Source of the DNA: Paraburkholderia phytofirmans PsJN
GTDB taxonomy: Bacteria > Pseudomonadota > Gammaproteobacteria > Burkholderiales > Burkholderiaceae
Length of the DNA: 64,000 bases
Direction: 5' to 3'
Assembly: GCF_000020125.1 (NCBI RefSeq)
Contig: NC_010681.1
Span: 3,410,001-3,474,000, forward strand
The notes under the pieces are model-generated. The model was given only the letters and a program-made list of their open reading frames with translations. It did no database searches and had not been told where the DNA came from. Positions 1 to 9,403 of the stretch are shown piece by piece. The position numbers were made by a program, and so were the translations under genes. How positions within the stretch are numbered: the first letter of the stretch is position 1; every line of letters begins with the position of its first letter.

Positions 1-1079
1 GCCACATCAGCGACACGGTCACGCGCACGCTGTTCGAAGACGCCTGGAACGTCACGCTGCAACCGGAACCGGGCCTGCGCATTCCGAACATGTTCGACGC
101 CGCCGTGCACGGCACCTTCAAGGGGCTGTACTGCCAGGGCGAAGACATCGTGCAGTCGGATCCGAATACGCATCACGTATCGGCCGCGTTGTCGTCGATG
201 GAATGCATCGTCGTGCAGGATATTTTCCTGAACGAGACTGCCAAGTATGCGCACGTGTTGCTGCCGGGTTCGTCGTTCCTCGAAAAGGACGGTACGTTCA
301 CCAACGCGGAACGCCGCATTTCGCGCGTACGCAAGGTCATGCCGCCGGTGCCGGGTTACGCCGACTGGGAAGTCACGGTGATGCTCTCGCGCGCGCTCGG
401 CTATGAAATGGACTACACGCACCCGTCGCAGATCATGGACGAGATCGCGCGTCTCACGCCCACTTTCCACGGCGTCTCGTACAAAAAGCTCGACGAGATG
501 GGCAGCATTCAGTGGCCTTGCAACGAAGATGCACCGGACGGCACGCCGACCATGCACATCGACAGTTTCGTGCGCGGCAAGGGCAAGTTCGTGATCACCA
601 AGTTCATCGCGACGCCCGAGAAAGTTACGCGCAAATTTCCGATGCTGCTCACTACGGGCCGTATCCTGTCGCAGTACAACGTGGGCGCGCAAACCCGCCG
701 CACCGAGAACTCGCGCTGGCACGACGAGGACCGGCTGGAAATCCATCCGCATGACGCCGAAGAGCGCGGCATCAAGACCGACGACTGGGTCGGCATCGAA
801 TCGCGCGCGGGACAAACCGTGTTGCGCGCGAAGGTGACGGAGCGCATGCAACCGGGCGTCGTTTATACGACATTCCACTTTCCTGAGTCGGGCGCGAACG
901 TGATCACCACCGATAGCTCGGACTGGGCGACCAACTGTCCGGAGTACAAGGTGACCGCGGTGCAGGTAATGCCGGTCGAACAGCCGTCGCAATGGCAGAA
1001 AGAGTATTCGCGTTTCAACACCGAACAGCTCGATCTGCTGAAGCAACGCGAGTTGGCCAACGCGACATCGGGCAAGTGA
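1..1079 (+). CDS. fdsA: Formate dehydrogenase alpha subunit, C-terminal part (5' end outside window)
   Basis: The frame is open from the first bases of the window, so only the last ~358 residues of a much larger molybdopterin oxidoreductase are seen. The visible part carries the end of the MopB catalytic region (NETAKYAHVLLPGSSFLEKDGTF type sequence, then NAERRISRVRK) and the C-terminal molybdopterin-dinucleotide-binding barrel (LLTTGRILSQYN, then RTENSRWHDEDRLEIHP). This pattern is that of the NAD-linked, soluble FdsA/FdhF formate dehydrogenases, which oxidise formate to CO2. A delta subunit gene follows 8 bp downstream, as in fdsGBACD operons. The metal/selenocysteine ligand region lies upstream and cannot be checked. 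Confidence 0.93.
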   Translation, partial: HISDTVTRTLFEDAWNVTLQPEPGLRIPNMFDAAVHGTFKGLYCQGEDIVQSDPNTHHVSAALSSMECIVVQDIFLNETAKYAHVLLPGSSFLEKDGTFTNAERRISRVRKVMPPVPGYADWEVTVMLSRALGYEMDYTHPSQIMDEIARLTPTFHGVSYKKLDEMGSIQWPCNEDAPDGTPTMHIDSFVRGKGKFVITKFIATPEKVTRKFPMLLTTGRILSQYNVGAQTRRTENSRWHDEDRLEIHPHDAEERGIKTDDWVGIESRAGQTVLRAKVTERMQPGVVYTTFHFPESGANVITTDSSDWATNCPEYKVTAVQVMPVEQPSQWQKEYSRFNTEQLDLLKQRELANATSGK

Positions 1080-1087
1080 GGGCGGCC

Positions 1088-1339
1088 ATGGACAATCAGA
1101 ACCTGATCGACATGGCCAACCGGATCGGCGATTTTTTCGATTCGATGCCGGACCGCGAGGAAGCGCTCGCCGGCATCGCCGACCATATCCGCCGTTTCTG
1201 GGAGCCGCGTATGCGGCGCGCGTTGCTGGCTTCGCTCGATGAACCGGATGCGAGCGGCATCGAGATGTCGGCCATCGTCACGGAGGCGCTCGTTAAACAC
1301 CGCGAGCAATTGACGCCGGCGGCGCCGGCGACAGTGTAG
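1088..1339 (+). CDS. fdsD: Formate dehydrogenase delta subunit
   Basis: An 83-residue protein starting at MDNQNLIDMANRIGDFF, 8 bp after fdsA. FdsD proteins are short, begin with a similar Leu/Met-rich helix followed by an IADHIRRFWEPRMR motif, and end with variable sequence; both landmarks are present. FdsD is known as a small accessory subunit needed for activity of soluble NAD-dependent formate dehydrogenase, probably in cofactor handling. A longer upstream start in the same frame would overlap fdsA and has no ribosome binding site, so the internal ATG is used. No clear terminator follows; a GC-rich palindrome lies in the next 50 bases but has no T-run. Confidence 0.9.
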   Translation: MDNQNLIDMANRIGDFFDSMPDREEALAGIADHIRRFWEPRMRRALLASLDEPDASGIEMSAIVTEALVKHREQLTPAAPATV

Positions 1340-1543
1340 CCAGGCGCGGCGGCTGCGGCTGCGCAGCCTTGGCCGCTTGCTCGCGCGCGCAATCCAGGTC
1401 GCACCAGCGACCTCGCACCACTCACAGACCAGCTCAGCAGGCGGCCGTCACAAGGTCGCTTGCTCCTGTATCTCGCCATTCACCGTAAGCGAGTCAGCGG
1501 GTACCGCTGCGCTTTCCGCCTAAGCTCGGCAAGCGGCCCCGCA

Positions 1544-3268
1544 TCACAACGCCGCCTGCTCCGGTAGCTCGCCATTCACCGTGAACCACGCTTCGCAATG
1601 CCGCAACAGACCGTGCAGATCGGAGCCGGTGCGTCCGCGCGCGCTGATGTAGCCGTCCGGGCGCACCAGATAAAACGACGGCCGCGTGCGTCCATACGAT
1701 TCGGAAAGCGCCGGGCCGCCATCGCCGTTGGTATCCGTGATGCGCCAGATGCGCACTGCGCCCGGCAGCAAGCGCTCGACTTCGGCCGCCACCCGTTCCA
1801 TTTCCGGGTCCGGCGGCGGCGCATGCTTCGCTGCGGGATCGAGTGGTGTTTCGTCGACGGGCAGCGGCGGCACCAGCAGGAACAGCGAGAAGAACGCCGG
1901 ATCGTGCAGATCGAAAATGCAGCCGACGCCGGGCGCGCGGCCAAGCGGTCCGTCCACCACATGCACCAGCGCGTCGGGCGCGCGCTCGCCGGCGCGCGGG
2001 CCGCCGTCAAGCACGCGCTCGAGCGTCAGCGGACTGCGCCGGTACTGGATCGACAGTTCGCTGATCGTGGCGCGTGCGGCATCGCGCAGCGGACCCAGCG
2101 CGGCGAGCACCGGCATCACGCGTTCGCGCAACAGCCTGAGCGGTCCGTGATCGGCCTCGGCCATTTGGGTAATGAAGCCGGTCTGCCGCAGCACGTCACG
2201 TTCGATCGGATGACGTTCGGTGTGATAGGTGTCGAGCAGCCGATCCGGCGCCGCGCTCTTCATGACACGCGCCAGCTTCCAGCCGAGATTGAGCGCCTCC
2301 TGAATACCGGTGTTCATGCCTTGCGCGCCGGCCGGACTGTGCACATGCGCGGCGTCGCCCGCGAGAAAGATGCGGCCCACACGCAACCGGTCCACCATGC
2401 GGCTGTTCACATGGAAATACGCGGACCACGCCAGATCCGACACATCGACCCGCTCGCGCACGCGCCGCGCGATCAGCGCCTTGCATTCCTCGAGCGACGG
2501 CGCCGGCACCTTGTTCAACGGCGGTTCGCCCAACACCGCAGGCGTCGCGGCGGGCGCGAGCGCGGCAGGCTCGAGCGCATGATCCGCAATCAGGCGATGC
2601 CGGCCGTGGCCCATCGGAAAGAGCGCAACCAGACCTTCGCCTGACGCGAAGATATGAAACTCGTCTTCGGGCCAATCGGTTTCGGCGTGCAGATCGGCGA
2701 GCAGGAACGTCTGCTCGAAGGTCTTGCCTTCGAAGTTCAGACCCAGCCGGTGACGGATCGCGCTATGCGCGCCGTCGGCGGCGATCATGTACGACGGACG
2801 CATCGTCTCCGTGTGACCGTCCGCGCGGCGCAGCGTCGCCTGAATGCTGGCGGAGCCTTGCGCGAACATGGTCAGCTCGACGCCGCGCTCGACCGTCACG
2901 CCGAGCGTCGCGAGATGCTCCGCCAGCAAGCGCTCGGTCACGGACTGATCGAGAAACAGCAGATACGGATAGCGCGTGTGGAGTGGATCGAAATCGAGTT
3001 GCGCGAGACGCATGCCGTTCGAAAACAGATTGGCGATGCGCGCGCGATGGCCGAGTTCGAGAAACGGTTCGACTAGCCGATGCTGCTCGAGCAACTCGAG
3101 CGTGCGCGCCTGGATGCCGATGGCCCGCGAATACGGGTTCGGTTGCATGGCTTTGTCGATCAGACGCACGGGGATGTGGGCACGCGCCAGACTCATGGCC
3201 GCGGCGAGCCCGGTGGGGCCAGCACCGACGATCAGTACCGGCGACGCATCGTTTGCGGCAGCGTCCAT
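1544..3268 (-). CDS. FAD-dependent aromatic-ring monooxygenase (PheA/TfdB type)
   Basis: 574 residues from the ATG at 3268, chosen over an ATG seven codons upstream because GGAG lies 6 bases before it. The Rossmann GxGxxG (VGAGPTGLAAA, residues 14-24), the DG motif (AADGAHSAIRHRLG) and the GD motif (AGDAAHVHSPAGAQGMNTG) place it in the phenol hydroxylase/UbiH-like flavoprotein hydroxylases. The C-terminal ~180 residues fit the thioredoxin-like extension of the TfdB/phenol hydroxylase branch. Such enzymes use NAD(P)H and O2 to hydroxylate aromatic compounds; the substrate cannot be read from sequence. The gene stands alone between fdsD (convergent) and the CDF gene, with no catabolic neighbours. 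Confidence 0.85.
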   Translation of the reverse strand: MDAAANDASPVLIVGAGPTGLAAAMSLARAHIPVRLIDKAMQPNPYSRAIGIQARTLELLEQHRLVEPFLELGHRARIANLFSNGMRLAQLDFDPLHTRYPYLLFLDQSVTERLLAEHLATLGVTVERGVELTMFAQGSASIQATLRRADGHTETMRPSYMIAADGAHSAIRHRLGLNFEGKTFEQTFLLADLHAETDWPEDEFHIFASGEGLVALFPMGHGRHRLIADHALEPAALAPAATPAVLGEPPLNKVPAPSLEECKALIARRVRERVDVSDLAWSAYFHVNSRMVDRLRVGRIFLAGDAAHVHSPAGAQGMNTGIQEALNLGWKLARVMKSAAPDRLLDTYHTERHPIERDVLRQTGFITQMAEADHGPLRLLRERVMPVLAALGPLRDAARATISELSIQYRRSPLTLERVLDGGPRAGERAPDALVHVVDGPLGRAPGVGCIFDLHDPAFFSLFLLVPPLPVDETPLDPAAKHAPPPDPEMERVAAEVERLLPGAVRIWRITDTNGDGGPALSESYGRTRPSFYLVRPDGYISARGRTGSDLHGLLRHCEAWFTVNGELPEQAAL

Positions 3269-3415
3269 GCGGAACTCCGGAAACAACAATGCGTTCTAGT
3301 GTACGCCCGGAGGAACTCGCCCTGAAGCGCCGCCGGCAAGCCGCTGACGGTGCGCTGCATCAATCATGCGATTGGCTTGCACTTGCCCAAGGCTTGCTGC
3401 GCATGCCAGTTTGCC

Positions 3416-4516
3416 TCAATGCGCGTGCGGCGCATGATCCATTGCGCACCGATGGTTCGTGGTGCCGAGGTCGACTTGCAGCGTCGCGTGCTGCATCGAA
3501 AAGCGTTCGCGCAGTATGACGACGATGCCGTCGAGCGACTCGTCGCCGGGGTGGCCGTCCGGCATCACCAGATGCGCGCTGAGCGCATTGCCGGTGGTCG
3601 ACAGGGCCCACACGTGCAGATCGTGCACATCGACGACGCCGGGCTGCCCCGCCAGATAATCGCGGATGCTTTGCAGGTCGACGCCGGGCGGCACGGCGTC
3701 GAGCGCGAGGCGCACCGAATCGCGCAACAGGCCCCACGTGCCGACCACCACGACCGCCACCACGAGCAGGCTCATGATCGGATCGAGCCACGTCCAGTTG
3801 GTATAGAGAATCACGAGACCGCTCACCGCGACCGCCGCCGAGATGCCGGCATCCGCCGCCATATGCAGGAAAGCGCCGCGAATGTTCAGGTCATCCTTCT
3901 GCCCGCGCATGAAGAGCCACGCGGAAATCCCGTTGACCACCACGCCGAGCGTCGCGACGACGAACACCGCGAACCCCGCCACCGGCGCGGGATTCATCAG
4001 CCGCCCGATGGCTTCGGCGACGATCACGCCGCACGCGAACAGCAGCAGCCCGGCATTGACGAGCGAGGCGAGGATCGACGAGCTGCCGTAACCGAACGTA
4101 TAGCGCGCCGACGGACGGCGCGTGGCGAGCCACGAAGCGCCCCAGGCGAGCAGCAGCCCGAGCACATCGGAGAGATTGTGGCCGGCATCGGCGAGCAACG
4201 CGGTGGAATGCGCGAGAACACCGTAGACGGCTTGCGCGATCACGATGGCGATGTTCAACACGACCGCGAGCGCGAAAGCACGGCCGTGGCCCGCGACGGG
4301 AGCATGGGCGTGGTGGTGGCCGGCGTGGCCGTGGCTGTGGCCGCCGTGACTGTGGCCGCCGTGATTGTGGTTGTGCCCACCGTGGCTGTGGCTGTCGCCG
4401 TGGCTGCTTTCGCTGTGGCCGTGGACGCCTTGCGCCTGACCAACCTGGTCAGCGTGGCCCGAAGTGCAATCGTGACGATGTGCTGCAACTAAGTTTGGAG
4501 TTTCCGGTTTCTTCAT
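3416..4516 (-). CDS. Cation diffusion facilitator (CDF) zinc exporter with His-rich N-terminus
   Basis: 366 residues. The N-terminal ~75 residues are almost only His, Gly and Ser (HSHGGHNHNHGG repeats), a cytosolic metal-binding tail. Six membrane helices follow; helix 2 carries the HxxxD-type site (LLADAGHNLSDVLGLLLAW) and helix 5 a second HMAADAGISA site, together the tetrahedral Zn(II) site of ZitB/CzcD proteins. A soluble C-terminal dimer domain with DLHVWALSTTGNALSAH ends the protein. It should exchange cytosolic Zn2+ (possibly Cd2+ or Co2+) for H+. Its ATG overlaps the stop codon of the upstream ArsR-type regulator (ATGA), so the pair is translationally coupled and shares the operator at 4891-4920. 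Confidence 0.93.
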   Translation of the reverse strand: MKKPETPNLVAAHRHDCTSGHADQVGQAQGVHGHSESSHGDSHSHGGHNHNHGGHSHGGHSHGHAGHHHAHAPVAGHGRAFALAVVLNIAIVIAQAVYGVLAHSTALLADAGHNLSDVLGLLLAWGASWLATRRPSARYTFGYGSSSILASLVNAGLLLFACGVIVAEAIGRLMNPAPVAGFAVFVVATLGVVVNGISAWLFMRGQKDDLNIRGAFLHMAADAGISAAVAVSGLVILYTNWTWLDPIMSLLVVAVVVVGTWGLLRDSVRLALDAVPPGVDLQSIRDYLAGQPGVVDVHDLHVWALSTTGNALSAHLVMPDGHPGDESLDGIVVILRERFSMQHATLQVDLGTTNHRCAMDHAPHAH

Positions 4517-4872
4517 GACGGTTCCAGTGAATCATCGCCGGCCGGTTCGGCCACGTGTTCGAGCATGCCGGCCAACATCGCGCTGATGTGGCGGTCGGCG
4601 GCGAGATAGAAGACCTGCTTGCCCTGCCGCTCCGCGCGCACGATCCGCGCCGCGCGCAGCAGCCGCAAATGATGGCTTACCAGCGACGACGACAAACCCA
4701 GCGCCTCAGCAATCGCCCCGACGGCGCGCCGCTCGTCGAGGCAAGCCAGCACGATGCGCAAGCGCGTGGGGTCGCCGAGCAGACGAAACAGATCGGCCAG
4801 CGGCACGATCGTGTCGACGGAACGATCGTCAAAGCTTGCAAACGACGAGGTAGAAGCAAGGGAAGAAGCCAT
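4513..4872 (-). CDS. Zinc-sensing ArsR/SmtB-family repressor
   Basis: 119 residues from MASSLASTSS. The winged-helix domain shows LADLFRLLGDPTRLRIVLACL and the recognition helix SSSLVSHHLRLLRAA. The last helix reads D-R-H-x10-H-x2-E, exactly the spacing of the alpha-5 Zn(II) site of SmtB (Asp, His, His, Glu) and CzrA. The alpha-3 Cys box of ArsR/CadC (ELCVCDL) is missing, so this is an alpha-5-only zinc sensor. An ATG at 4905 would extend the protein by 11 residues, but that codon sits inside the palindromic operator, so the inner ATG is preferred. It should repress itself and the coupled CDF exporter until zinc rises. Confidence 0.9.
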   Translation of the reverse strand: MASSLASTSSFASFDDRSVDTIVPLADLFRLLGDPTRLRIVLACLDERRAVGAIAEALGLSSSLVSHHLRLLRAARIVRAERQGKQVFYLAADRHISAMLAGMLEHVAEPAGDDSLEPS

Positions 4873-4890
4873 GGCGGGCGGCGCTGCGGA

Positions 4891-4920
4891 ATAACATATG
4901 AACATCTATTCACATGTTAT
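4891..4920. promoter_or_regulatory. SmtB/CzrA-type 14-2-14 operator upstream of arsR-CDF pair
   Basis: A 30 bp imperfect palindrome: left arm ATAACATATGAACA, two-base centre TC, right arm TATTCACATGTTAT. The arms agree at 12 of 14 positions, and the core TGAACA-N2-TATTCA is the known recognition core of SmtB-family zinc repressors. It lies just upstream of the repressor start at 4872. Confidence 0.85.
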
Positions 4921-4994
4921 AGATATCGAGACAACCGGTCAAATCGGAGCGCGGTCCGGCGAGTGTGGGAAAATGCGGCCTCTGCCTCACCCGA

Positions 4995-6857
4995 ATGCCA
5001 TCCCCCGTCATGCAACCTGTATTTGACCGCGCTTTTGCGGCGCATCGTGACGGCCGCCTCGACGACGCCGAACGCGGCTACCGCGCGACGCTCGACGGCA
5101 ATCCCGCGCACGTCGATGCGTTGCACCTGCTGGGCGTCCTGCGCCACCAGCAGGGCCAGCACGCCGAAGCCGCCGAGCTCGTGCGGCGCGCAGTGAACCT
5201 GCGTCCGGAAGACGCCGCGCTGCAACTGAACCTGGGCAACGCGCTGAAAGCGCTGGGCCAGATCGACGACGCCATCGAACAGTTCCGCAACGCGCTGACG
5301 CTCGCGCCGTCGTTCCCGATGGCGCACTACAACCTCGGCAATGCCTACGCCGCCGCGGGCCGTCATGAAGACGCCGCCGATGCGTTCGAAAAGTCGTTGC
5401 GGCTGCAACCGGACGACGCTTCGTCGCACAACAACTTCGGCAATGCGCTGCATGCGCTCGGGCGCCATACGGAAGCCATCGCCGCGTTCCGGCGCACGAT
5501 CGAACTGCGTCCCGGACACGCCGGCGCGCTCAATAACATGGGCATGTCGCTGAACGCGCTCGGCCGCGCGGAAGAAGCGATCCCGTGTTTCCAGACGGCG
5601 TTGGCGGCCGAACCGCGCTTCGTCGCCGCGCACTTCAATCTCGCCAACACCTTCGACGCCACCGGCCGCCATGCCGAAGCCGTCGCGTCGTTCAAGGCGG
5701 CGCTGGCTTTGCAGCCGAACCTGCCGCCGGCGATCTTCGGCATGGGTAACGCGCTCGCGGCATTGGGACGCCACGCCGAGGCGCTGCCGTATCTGGAACG
5801 CGCCGTCGGTCTCGATCCGCAATTCGCGCTCGCGTGGCTGAGTCTGGGCACCGCGCATCAGGCGCTGGGCGCGCATGGCCCCGCCGTGCGTGCGCTGGAT
5901 CAGGCGCTGCGTCTGCGTCCCGATCTTGCCTCCGCGCATATGAACCGCGCACTCGCGTGGCTCGCGCAGCGCGATTTCGCGCGCGGGCTGCCGGAGTACG
6001 AATGGCGCCTGCAAACCATGGCGCAGCCGGTGATCCAGACGCTGCCGCGCTGGCACGGCGAGCCGATCGCCGAACGTACGCTGCTGGTTCACGCCGAGCA
6101 GGGTTTCGGCGATACGCTGCAATTCGTGCGCTTCGTCCCGCTGGTTGCGCAGCGTGCGGCGCGCGTCGTACTCGAAGTGCAGCCGCAACTGCTGCCCTTG
6201 CTGGCCCCGGCCGCGCAGGCCTGGCGCGTGACGCTGATCGCCCAGGGCGCGCCGCGTCCCGCCGCCGACCTGCACTGTCCGCTGCTGAGCCTGCCGCTCG
6301 CACTCGGCACGACCTTCGACACCATTCCGCAGCGCACGCCCTATCTCAGCGTGCCGGCCGCCTACGGCCGCAAATGGCGCGGCTCGCTCGGCGGCCAGGC
6401 CAAGCGCAAGATCGGCATCGCGTGGTCGGGACGCATCCAGCAAAACGAAACGCGTTCGATGCAGCTTGCCGCGCTCGATCCGTTGTTCGCACTCGAAGGC
6501 ATCGATTGGATCGTGCTGCAGCCCGAGTTGAGCGCCGAGGAACGCATGGCGCTCGACACGCATCCGCGCGCGGCGTCGATTCATCGCTTCGACAAGCGGA
6601 TCGGCGACTTCGCGGACACGGCGGCGATCATCGAACGGCTCGACGCGGTGGTGTCGATCGATACATCTATCGCGCACGTTGCCGGCGCGCTGCGCAAGCC
6701 GCTGTGGTTGATGCTGCCGTTCGCGGCGGATTGGCGCTGGTTTGCCGGCGAAACAGGCAGCCCTTGGTATCCGGGCGCAACGCTGGTGCGTCAGCCGCAG
6801 CCCGGCGCGTGGGGGGATGTCGTCGAGGCCGTGGCGAACGCGTTGCGCAAGGGTTAG
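4995..6857 (+). CDS. TPR-repeat protein with C-terminal glycosyltransferase-like domain
   Basis: 620 residues from MPSPVMQPVFDRAF; ATGs at 4965 and 5010 are also possible and none has a strong ribosome binding site. Residues ~10-340 are about nine tandem 34-residue TPR units with the usual W/L-G-A-P spacing (for example LNLGNALKALGQIDDAIEQFRNAL). The C-terminal ~280 residues resemble the GT9/GT41-like domain that follows TPRs in many proteobacterial proteins (HAEQGFGDTLQFVRFVPL, KIGIAWSGRIQQNETRSM, DAVVSIDTSIAHVAGALRKPLWLML). The role may be glycosylation of a protein or envelope polymer, but the donor and acceptor are unknown. It is cytosolic by lack of a signal peptide. A strong terminator follows at 6910. 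Confidence 0.8.
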   Translation: MPSPVMQPVFDRAFAAHRDGRLDDAERGYRATLDGNPAHVDALHLLGVLRHQQGQHAEAAELVRRAVNLRPEDAALQLNLGNALKALGQIDDAIEQFRNALTLAPSFPMAHYNLGNAYAAAGRHEDAADAFEKSLRLQPDDASSHNNFGNALHALGRHTEAIAAFRRTIELRPGHAGALNNMGMSLNALGRAEEAIPCFQTALAAEPRFVAAHFNLANTFDATGRHAEAVASFKAALALQPNLPPAIFGMGNALAALGRHAEALPYLERAVGLDPQFALAWLSLGTAHQALGAHGPAVRALDQALRLRPDLASAHMNRALAWLAQRDFARGLPEYEWRLQTMAQPVIQTLPRWHGEPIAERTLLVHAEQGFGDTLQFVRFVPLVAQRAARVVLEVQPQLLPLLAPAAQAWRVTLIAQGAPRPAADLHCPLLSLPLALGTTFDTIPQRTPYLSVPAAYGRKWRGSLGGQAKRKIGIAWSGRIQQNETRSMQLAALDPLFALEGIDWIVLQPELSAEERMALDTHPRAASIHRFDKRIGDFADTAAIIERLDAVVSIDTSIAHVAGALRKPLWLMLPFAADWRWFAGETGSPWYPGATLVRQPQPGAWGDVVEAVANALRKG

Positions 6858-6900
6858 CGCACATGCCAGCCGGCGATGTCAGCCGTCGCCGCCGAGCACA

Positions 6901-6939
6901 AAACAAAAACCCCGCGTTCGTGAGAACGCGGGGTTTTTT
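6901..6939. terminator. Bidirectional Rho-independent terminator
   Basis: A 10 bp perfect stem (CCCCGCGTTC / GAACGCGGGG) with loop GTGA, a T-run on the right and an A-run on the left. It serves the TPR gene on plus and the MFS gene on minus. Confidence 0.92.
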
Positions 6940-6970
6940 ACTTGCCCGAATGAATCGTAGACGGTGAAGC

Positions 6971-8272
6971 TCAGGCCGTTCGATATTGATTGCGCGATTC
7001 CGGCGTGCGATACAGCACCAACGTCGCGATCAACCCGCAAATCGCCGCCGCACCCAGGAACAGACCCGGTGCCGCCTTGTTGCCGGTCGAGTGAATCAGC
7101 AACGTCGAGATTGCCGGCGTGAAGCCGCCGATCGTCGTGGCGAGGCTATAGGCAAGCGAGAAACCAGCGGTCCGCACCTCGACCGGCATGACTTCGGTCA
7201 GCGCCACGACCATCCCGCCGTTATAGCTGCCGTACAGGAACGACAGCCACAGTTCGACTTCCAGCAGACGCGCGAACGACGGGTCCGCCACCAGCCACTG
7301 CAGCGCCGGATACGCGGTGAGGATGGTCAGGATCGTGAACGCCAGCAACACCGGACGCCGGCCAATACGGTCGGACAACGCCCCCGCGAGCGGCAGCCAG
7401 ACCAGATTCGACAGACCGATGCAGACCGTAACGATCAACGTATCGATCGACGACAGCTTCAGCACTTCCTTGCCGAAGGTCGGCGTGTACGCCGTGATCA
7501 TGTAGAACGACACGGTGGTCATGATCACCATGCCCATGCCGCCGAGCACGATGCCCCAGTTCGCGGCCATCGTCTTCATGATCTCGCCCATCTTCGGATG
7601 GTGCTTGCGTGCCTTGAACTCTTCGGTCTCCTGCAACGAACGGCGGATCAGGAACAGGAACGGCACGATCAGGCAGCCGATCAGGAACGGCACGCGCCAG
7701 CCCCAGGCGGTCATCTGGTCAGCCGGCAACAGCTTGTTCAGGAACACGCCGATCAGCGCGGCGAATACCACGGCGACCTGCTGGCTGCCCGACTGCCACG
7801 CGCAGTAGAAGCCCTTGTTGCCCTTGGTGGCGATCTCCGACAGATACACCGACACGCCGCCCAGTTCGACCCCGGCGGAGAAACCTTGCAACAGCCGGCC
7901 ACCCAGAACGAGCACCGGCGCGAGCAAGCCGATCGTCGCGTAGCCTGGAATCGATGCGACCGTGAGCGTGCCGAGCGCCATCAAACCGAGCGTGAGGATC
8001 AGGCCTTTGCGCCGGCCGTGATGATCGATGTACGCGCCGAGGACGATCGCGCCGAGCGGCCGCATCAGGAAGCCCGCGCCGAATACCGACAGTGACAGCA
8101 TCAACGAGGCGAATTCGTTGCCGCTTGGAAAGTAGGTCTTGGCGATCGCCGAAGCGTAATAGCCATAAACCATGAAGTCGTACATCTCAAGGAAGTTGCC
8201 GCTGACAACGCGGAAGACTGTCTTGACTTTGGATTCTTGCGATGTGGAAGTAGCGTGTGTCGCTGTAGACAT
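6971..8272 (-). CDS. MFS metabolite:H+ symporter, citrate/tricarballylate family
   Basis: 433 residues from [12 protein letters not shown]; the ATG nine codons upstream is rejected because AGAG lies 6 bases before the inner one. Twelve membrane helices are apparent. Family marks are [24 protein letters not shown] in helix 1, the loop 2-3 motif [13 protein letters not shown] and the repeated [13 protein letters not shown] in the second half, all typical of the MHS (CitA/TcuC/ShiA/KgtP) subfamily. Known members import di- and tricarboxylates such as citrate with protons. No catabolic genes sit beside it, so the substrate is open. Confidence 0.85.
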   Translation of the reverse strand: MSTATHATSTSQESKVKTVFRVVSGNFLEMYDFMVYGYYASAIAKTYFPSGNEFASLMLSLSVFGAGFLMRPLGAIVLGAYIDHHGRRKGLILTLGLMALGTLTVASIPGYATIGLLAPVLVLGGRLLQGFSAGVELGGVSVYLSEIATKGNKGFYCAWQSGSQQVAVVFAALIGVFLNKLLPADQMTAWGWRVPFLIGCLIVPFLFLIRRSLQETEEFKARKHHPKMGEIMKTMAANWGIVLGGMGMVIMTTVSFYMITAYTPTFGKEVLKLSSIDTLIVTVCIGLSNLVWLPLAGALSDRIGRRPVLLAFTILTILTAYPALQWLVADPSFARLLEVELWLSFLYGSYNGGMVVALTEVMPVEVRTAGFSLAYSLATTIGGFTPAISTLLIHSTGNKAAPGLFLGAAAICGLIATLVLYRTPESRNQYRTA

Positions 8273-8541
8273 GACATTCTCTGATGAGCCTGTCGCCACG
8301 CGGAATTCGGCGACGGCAGGCAGTTGAAACGATCCACCGCGTTCGGCAGGCGGATGCCTCGGACGGCTGCAAGAGAACGCGCCCGGGGGCGCTGCATTCT
8401 CATGCTGAACGCATTCTCGCGGTATCAGGGTAAACGTTGTGAATCATGCGGTGGCCGCTCCACGTAATGTTACCGATGAAGTCGCTGTCGCGAAATGCAT
8501 ACAGTTTCCTTACATAGAACGGCCGGCCGTCGCGATAACAT

Positions 8542-9099
8542 TTGCAGTCAGGCATTCCGTTGATTACTACCCCGATGCGAACCACCCCCGCGCTTTCACT
8601 GCGCCCCGCGACTCTCGCGGACGCCGCGCTCATTGCTTCGATCCACAGCACCAGTTGGCAGGCCACCTATCGCAGCCTGTTGCCCGACGCATTTCTCGAC
8701 GGTGAAGTCACGCGCGAACGCGCAGCCTATTGGGAAGCACGCCTGAGCGCGCCCGGCGGGGAACGCCGCATCGTACTGATCGCCGAACTTGCGGGCGAGC
8801 CGACGGGGTTTGTCTGCATCGAACGTCAGCCGGAGTCCGCGTGGGGTGTGCTGCTCGATAACCTGCACACGCTGCCGGACTATCAGGGTATCGGCGTCGG
8901 CAAGCTGCTCATGCAGGCCGCCAAAGACTGGGCTCGCGCGCAGGGCGAAGCGCAACTCTATTTGTATGTGCTCGAAGGGAACGCACCGGCGATCGGCTTC
9001 TATGAGCGGCAAGGTTGGCGGTTCGTCGGCGCCGAACCGGATCATATGGGCGGCGTGGATATTACAGCGTTGCGCTACGTCTACAGGCTCGATCGATAG
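8542..9099 (+). CDS. GNAT-family N-acetyltransferase
   Basis: 185 residues, or 174 if the ATG at 8575 (MRTTPALSLRPATLAD) is used, which fits the family start better. The GNAT fold is visible as the beta1-alpha1 segment SLRPATLADAALIASIHSTSWQATYR, motif A LPDYQGIGVGKLLMQAA with the acetyl-CoA pyrophosphate loop Q-G-I-G-V-G, and motif B YLYVLEGNAPAIGFYERQGWRFVG. Such enzymes acetylate small amines or protein N-termini; the SWQATYRSLLPDAFLD segment is shared with uncharacterised amino-acid/toxin acetyltransferases. It stands alone, divergent from the MFS gene. Confidence 0.88.
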   Translation: MQSGIPLITTPMRTTPALSLRPATLADAALIASIHSTSWQATYRSLLPDAFLDGEVTRERAAYWEARLSAPGGERRIVLIAELAGEPTGFVCIERQPESAWGVLLDNLHTLPDYQGIGVGKLLMQAAKDWARAQGEAQLYLYVLEGNAPAIGFYERQGWRFVGAEPDHMGGVDITALRYVYRLDR

Positions 9100-9403
9100 G
9101 ACAAGCGCGGCCGGCTTGATCGATGTCGAGGCCTGACTCAAGCCAAGACGATTCGACATGGTCGTTGGGAAATTTCCGCACTCCAACTCGACTGCATCCA
9201 GGTACCATCCTCCGCACCCCTACGGCTTCACTGAGTGACACGCCCATGCGCCTATGTGCTTATCCAGAGCACAACGCGGGTGGCCGGCGTCGACGTACGG
9301 CGTGCGTGTCTGGCGTTTCACGCGCATCGCACCGAGGCCTGAGTCCCCGCAGATCCCGGGACCGCCGAACGGCGGCCCCTTTAAGAGGCGCTGGAAACGA
9401 CCG

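Noticed and set aside
1340..1400. GC-rich palindrome after fdsD as terminator
   Set aside because: No T-run follows on either strand.
3350..4492. A 380-codon plus-strand frame opposite the CDF transporter
   Set aside because: Arg/His-rich antisense shadow; the minus frame has clear CDF motifs.
4917..6677. A 586-codon minus-strand frame opposite the TPR gene
   Set aside because: It is an Arg-rich antisense shadow produced by GC-rich third positions of the TPR repeats.
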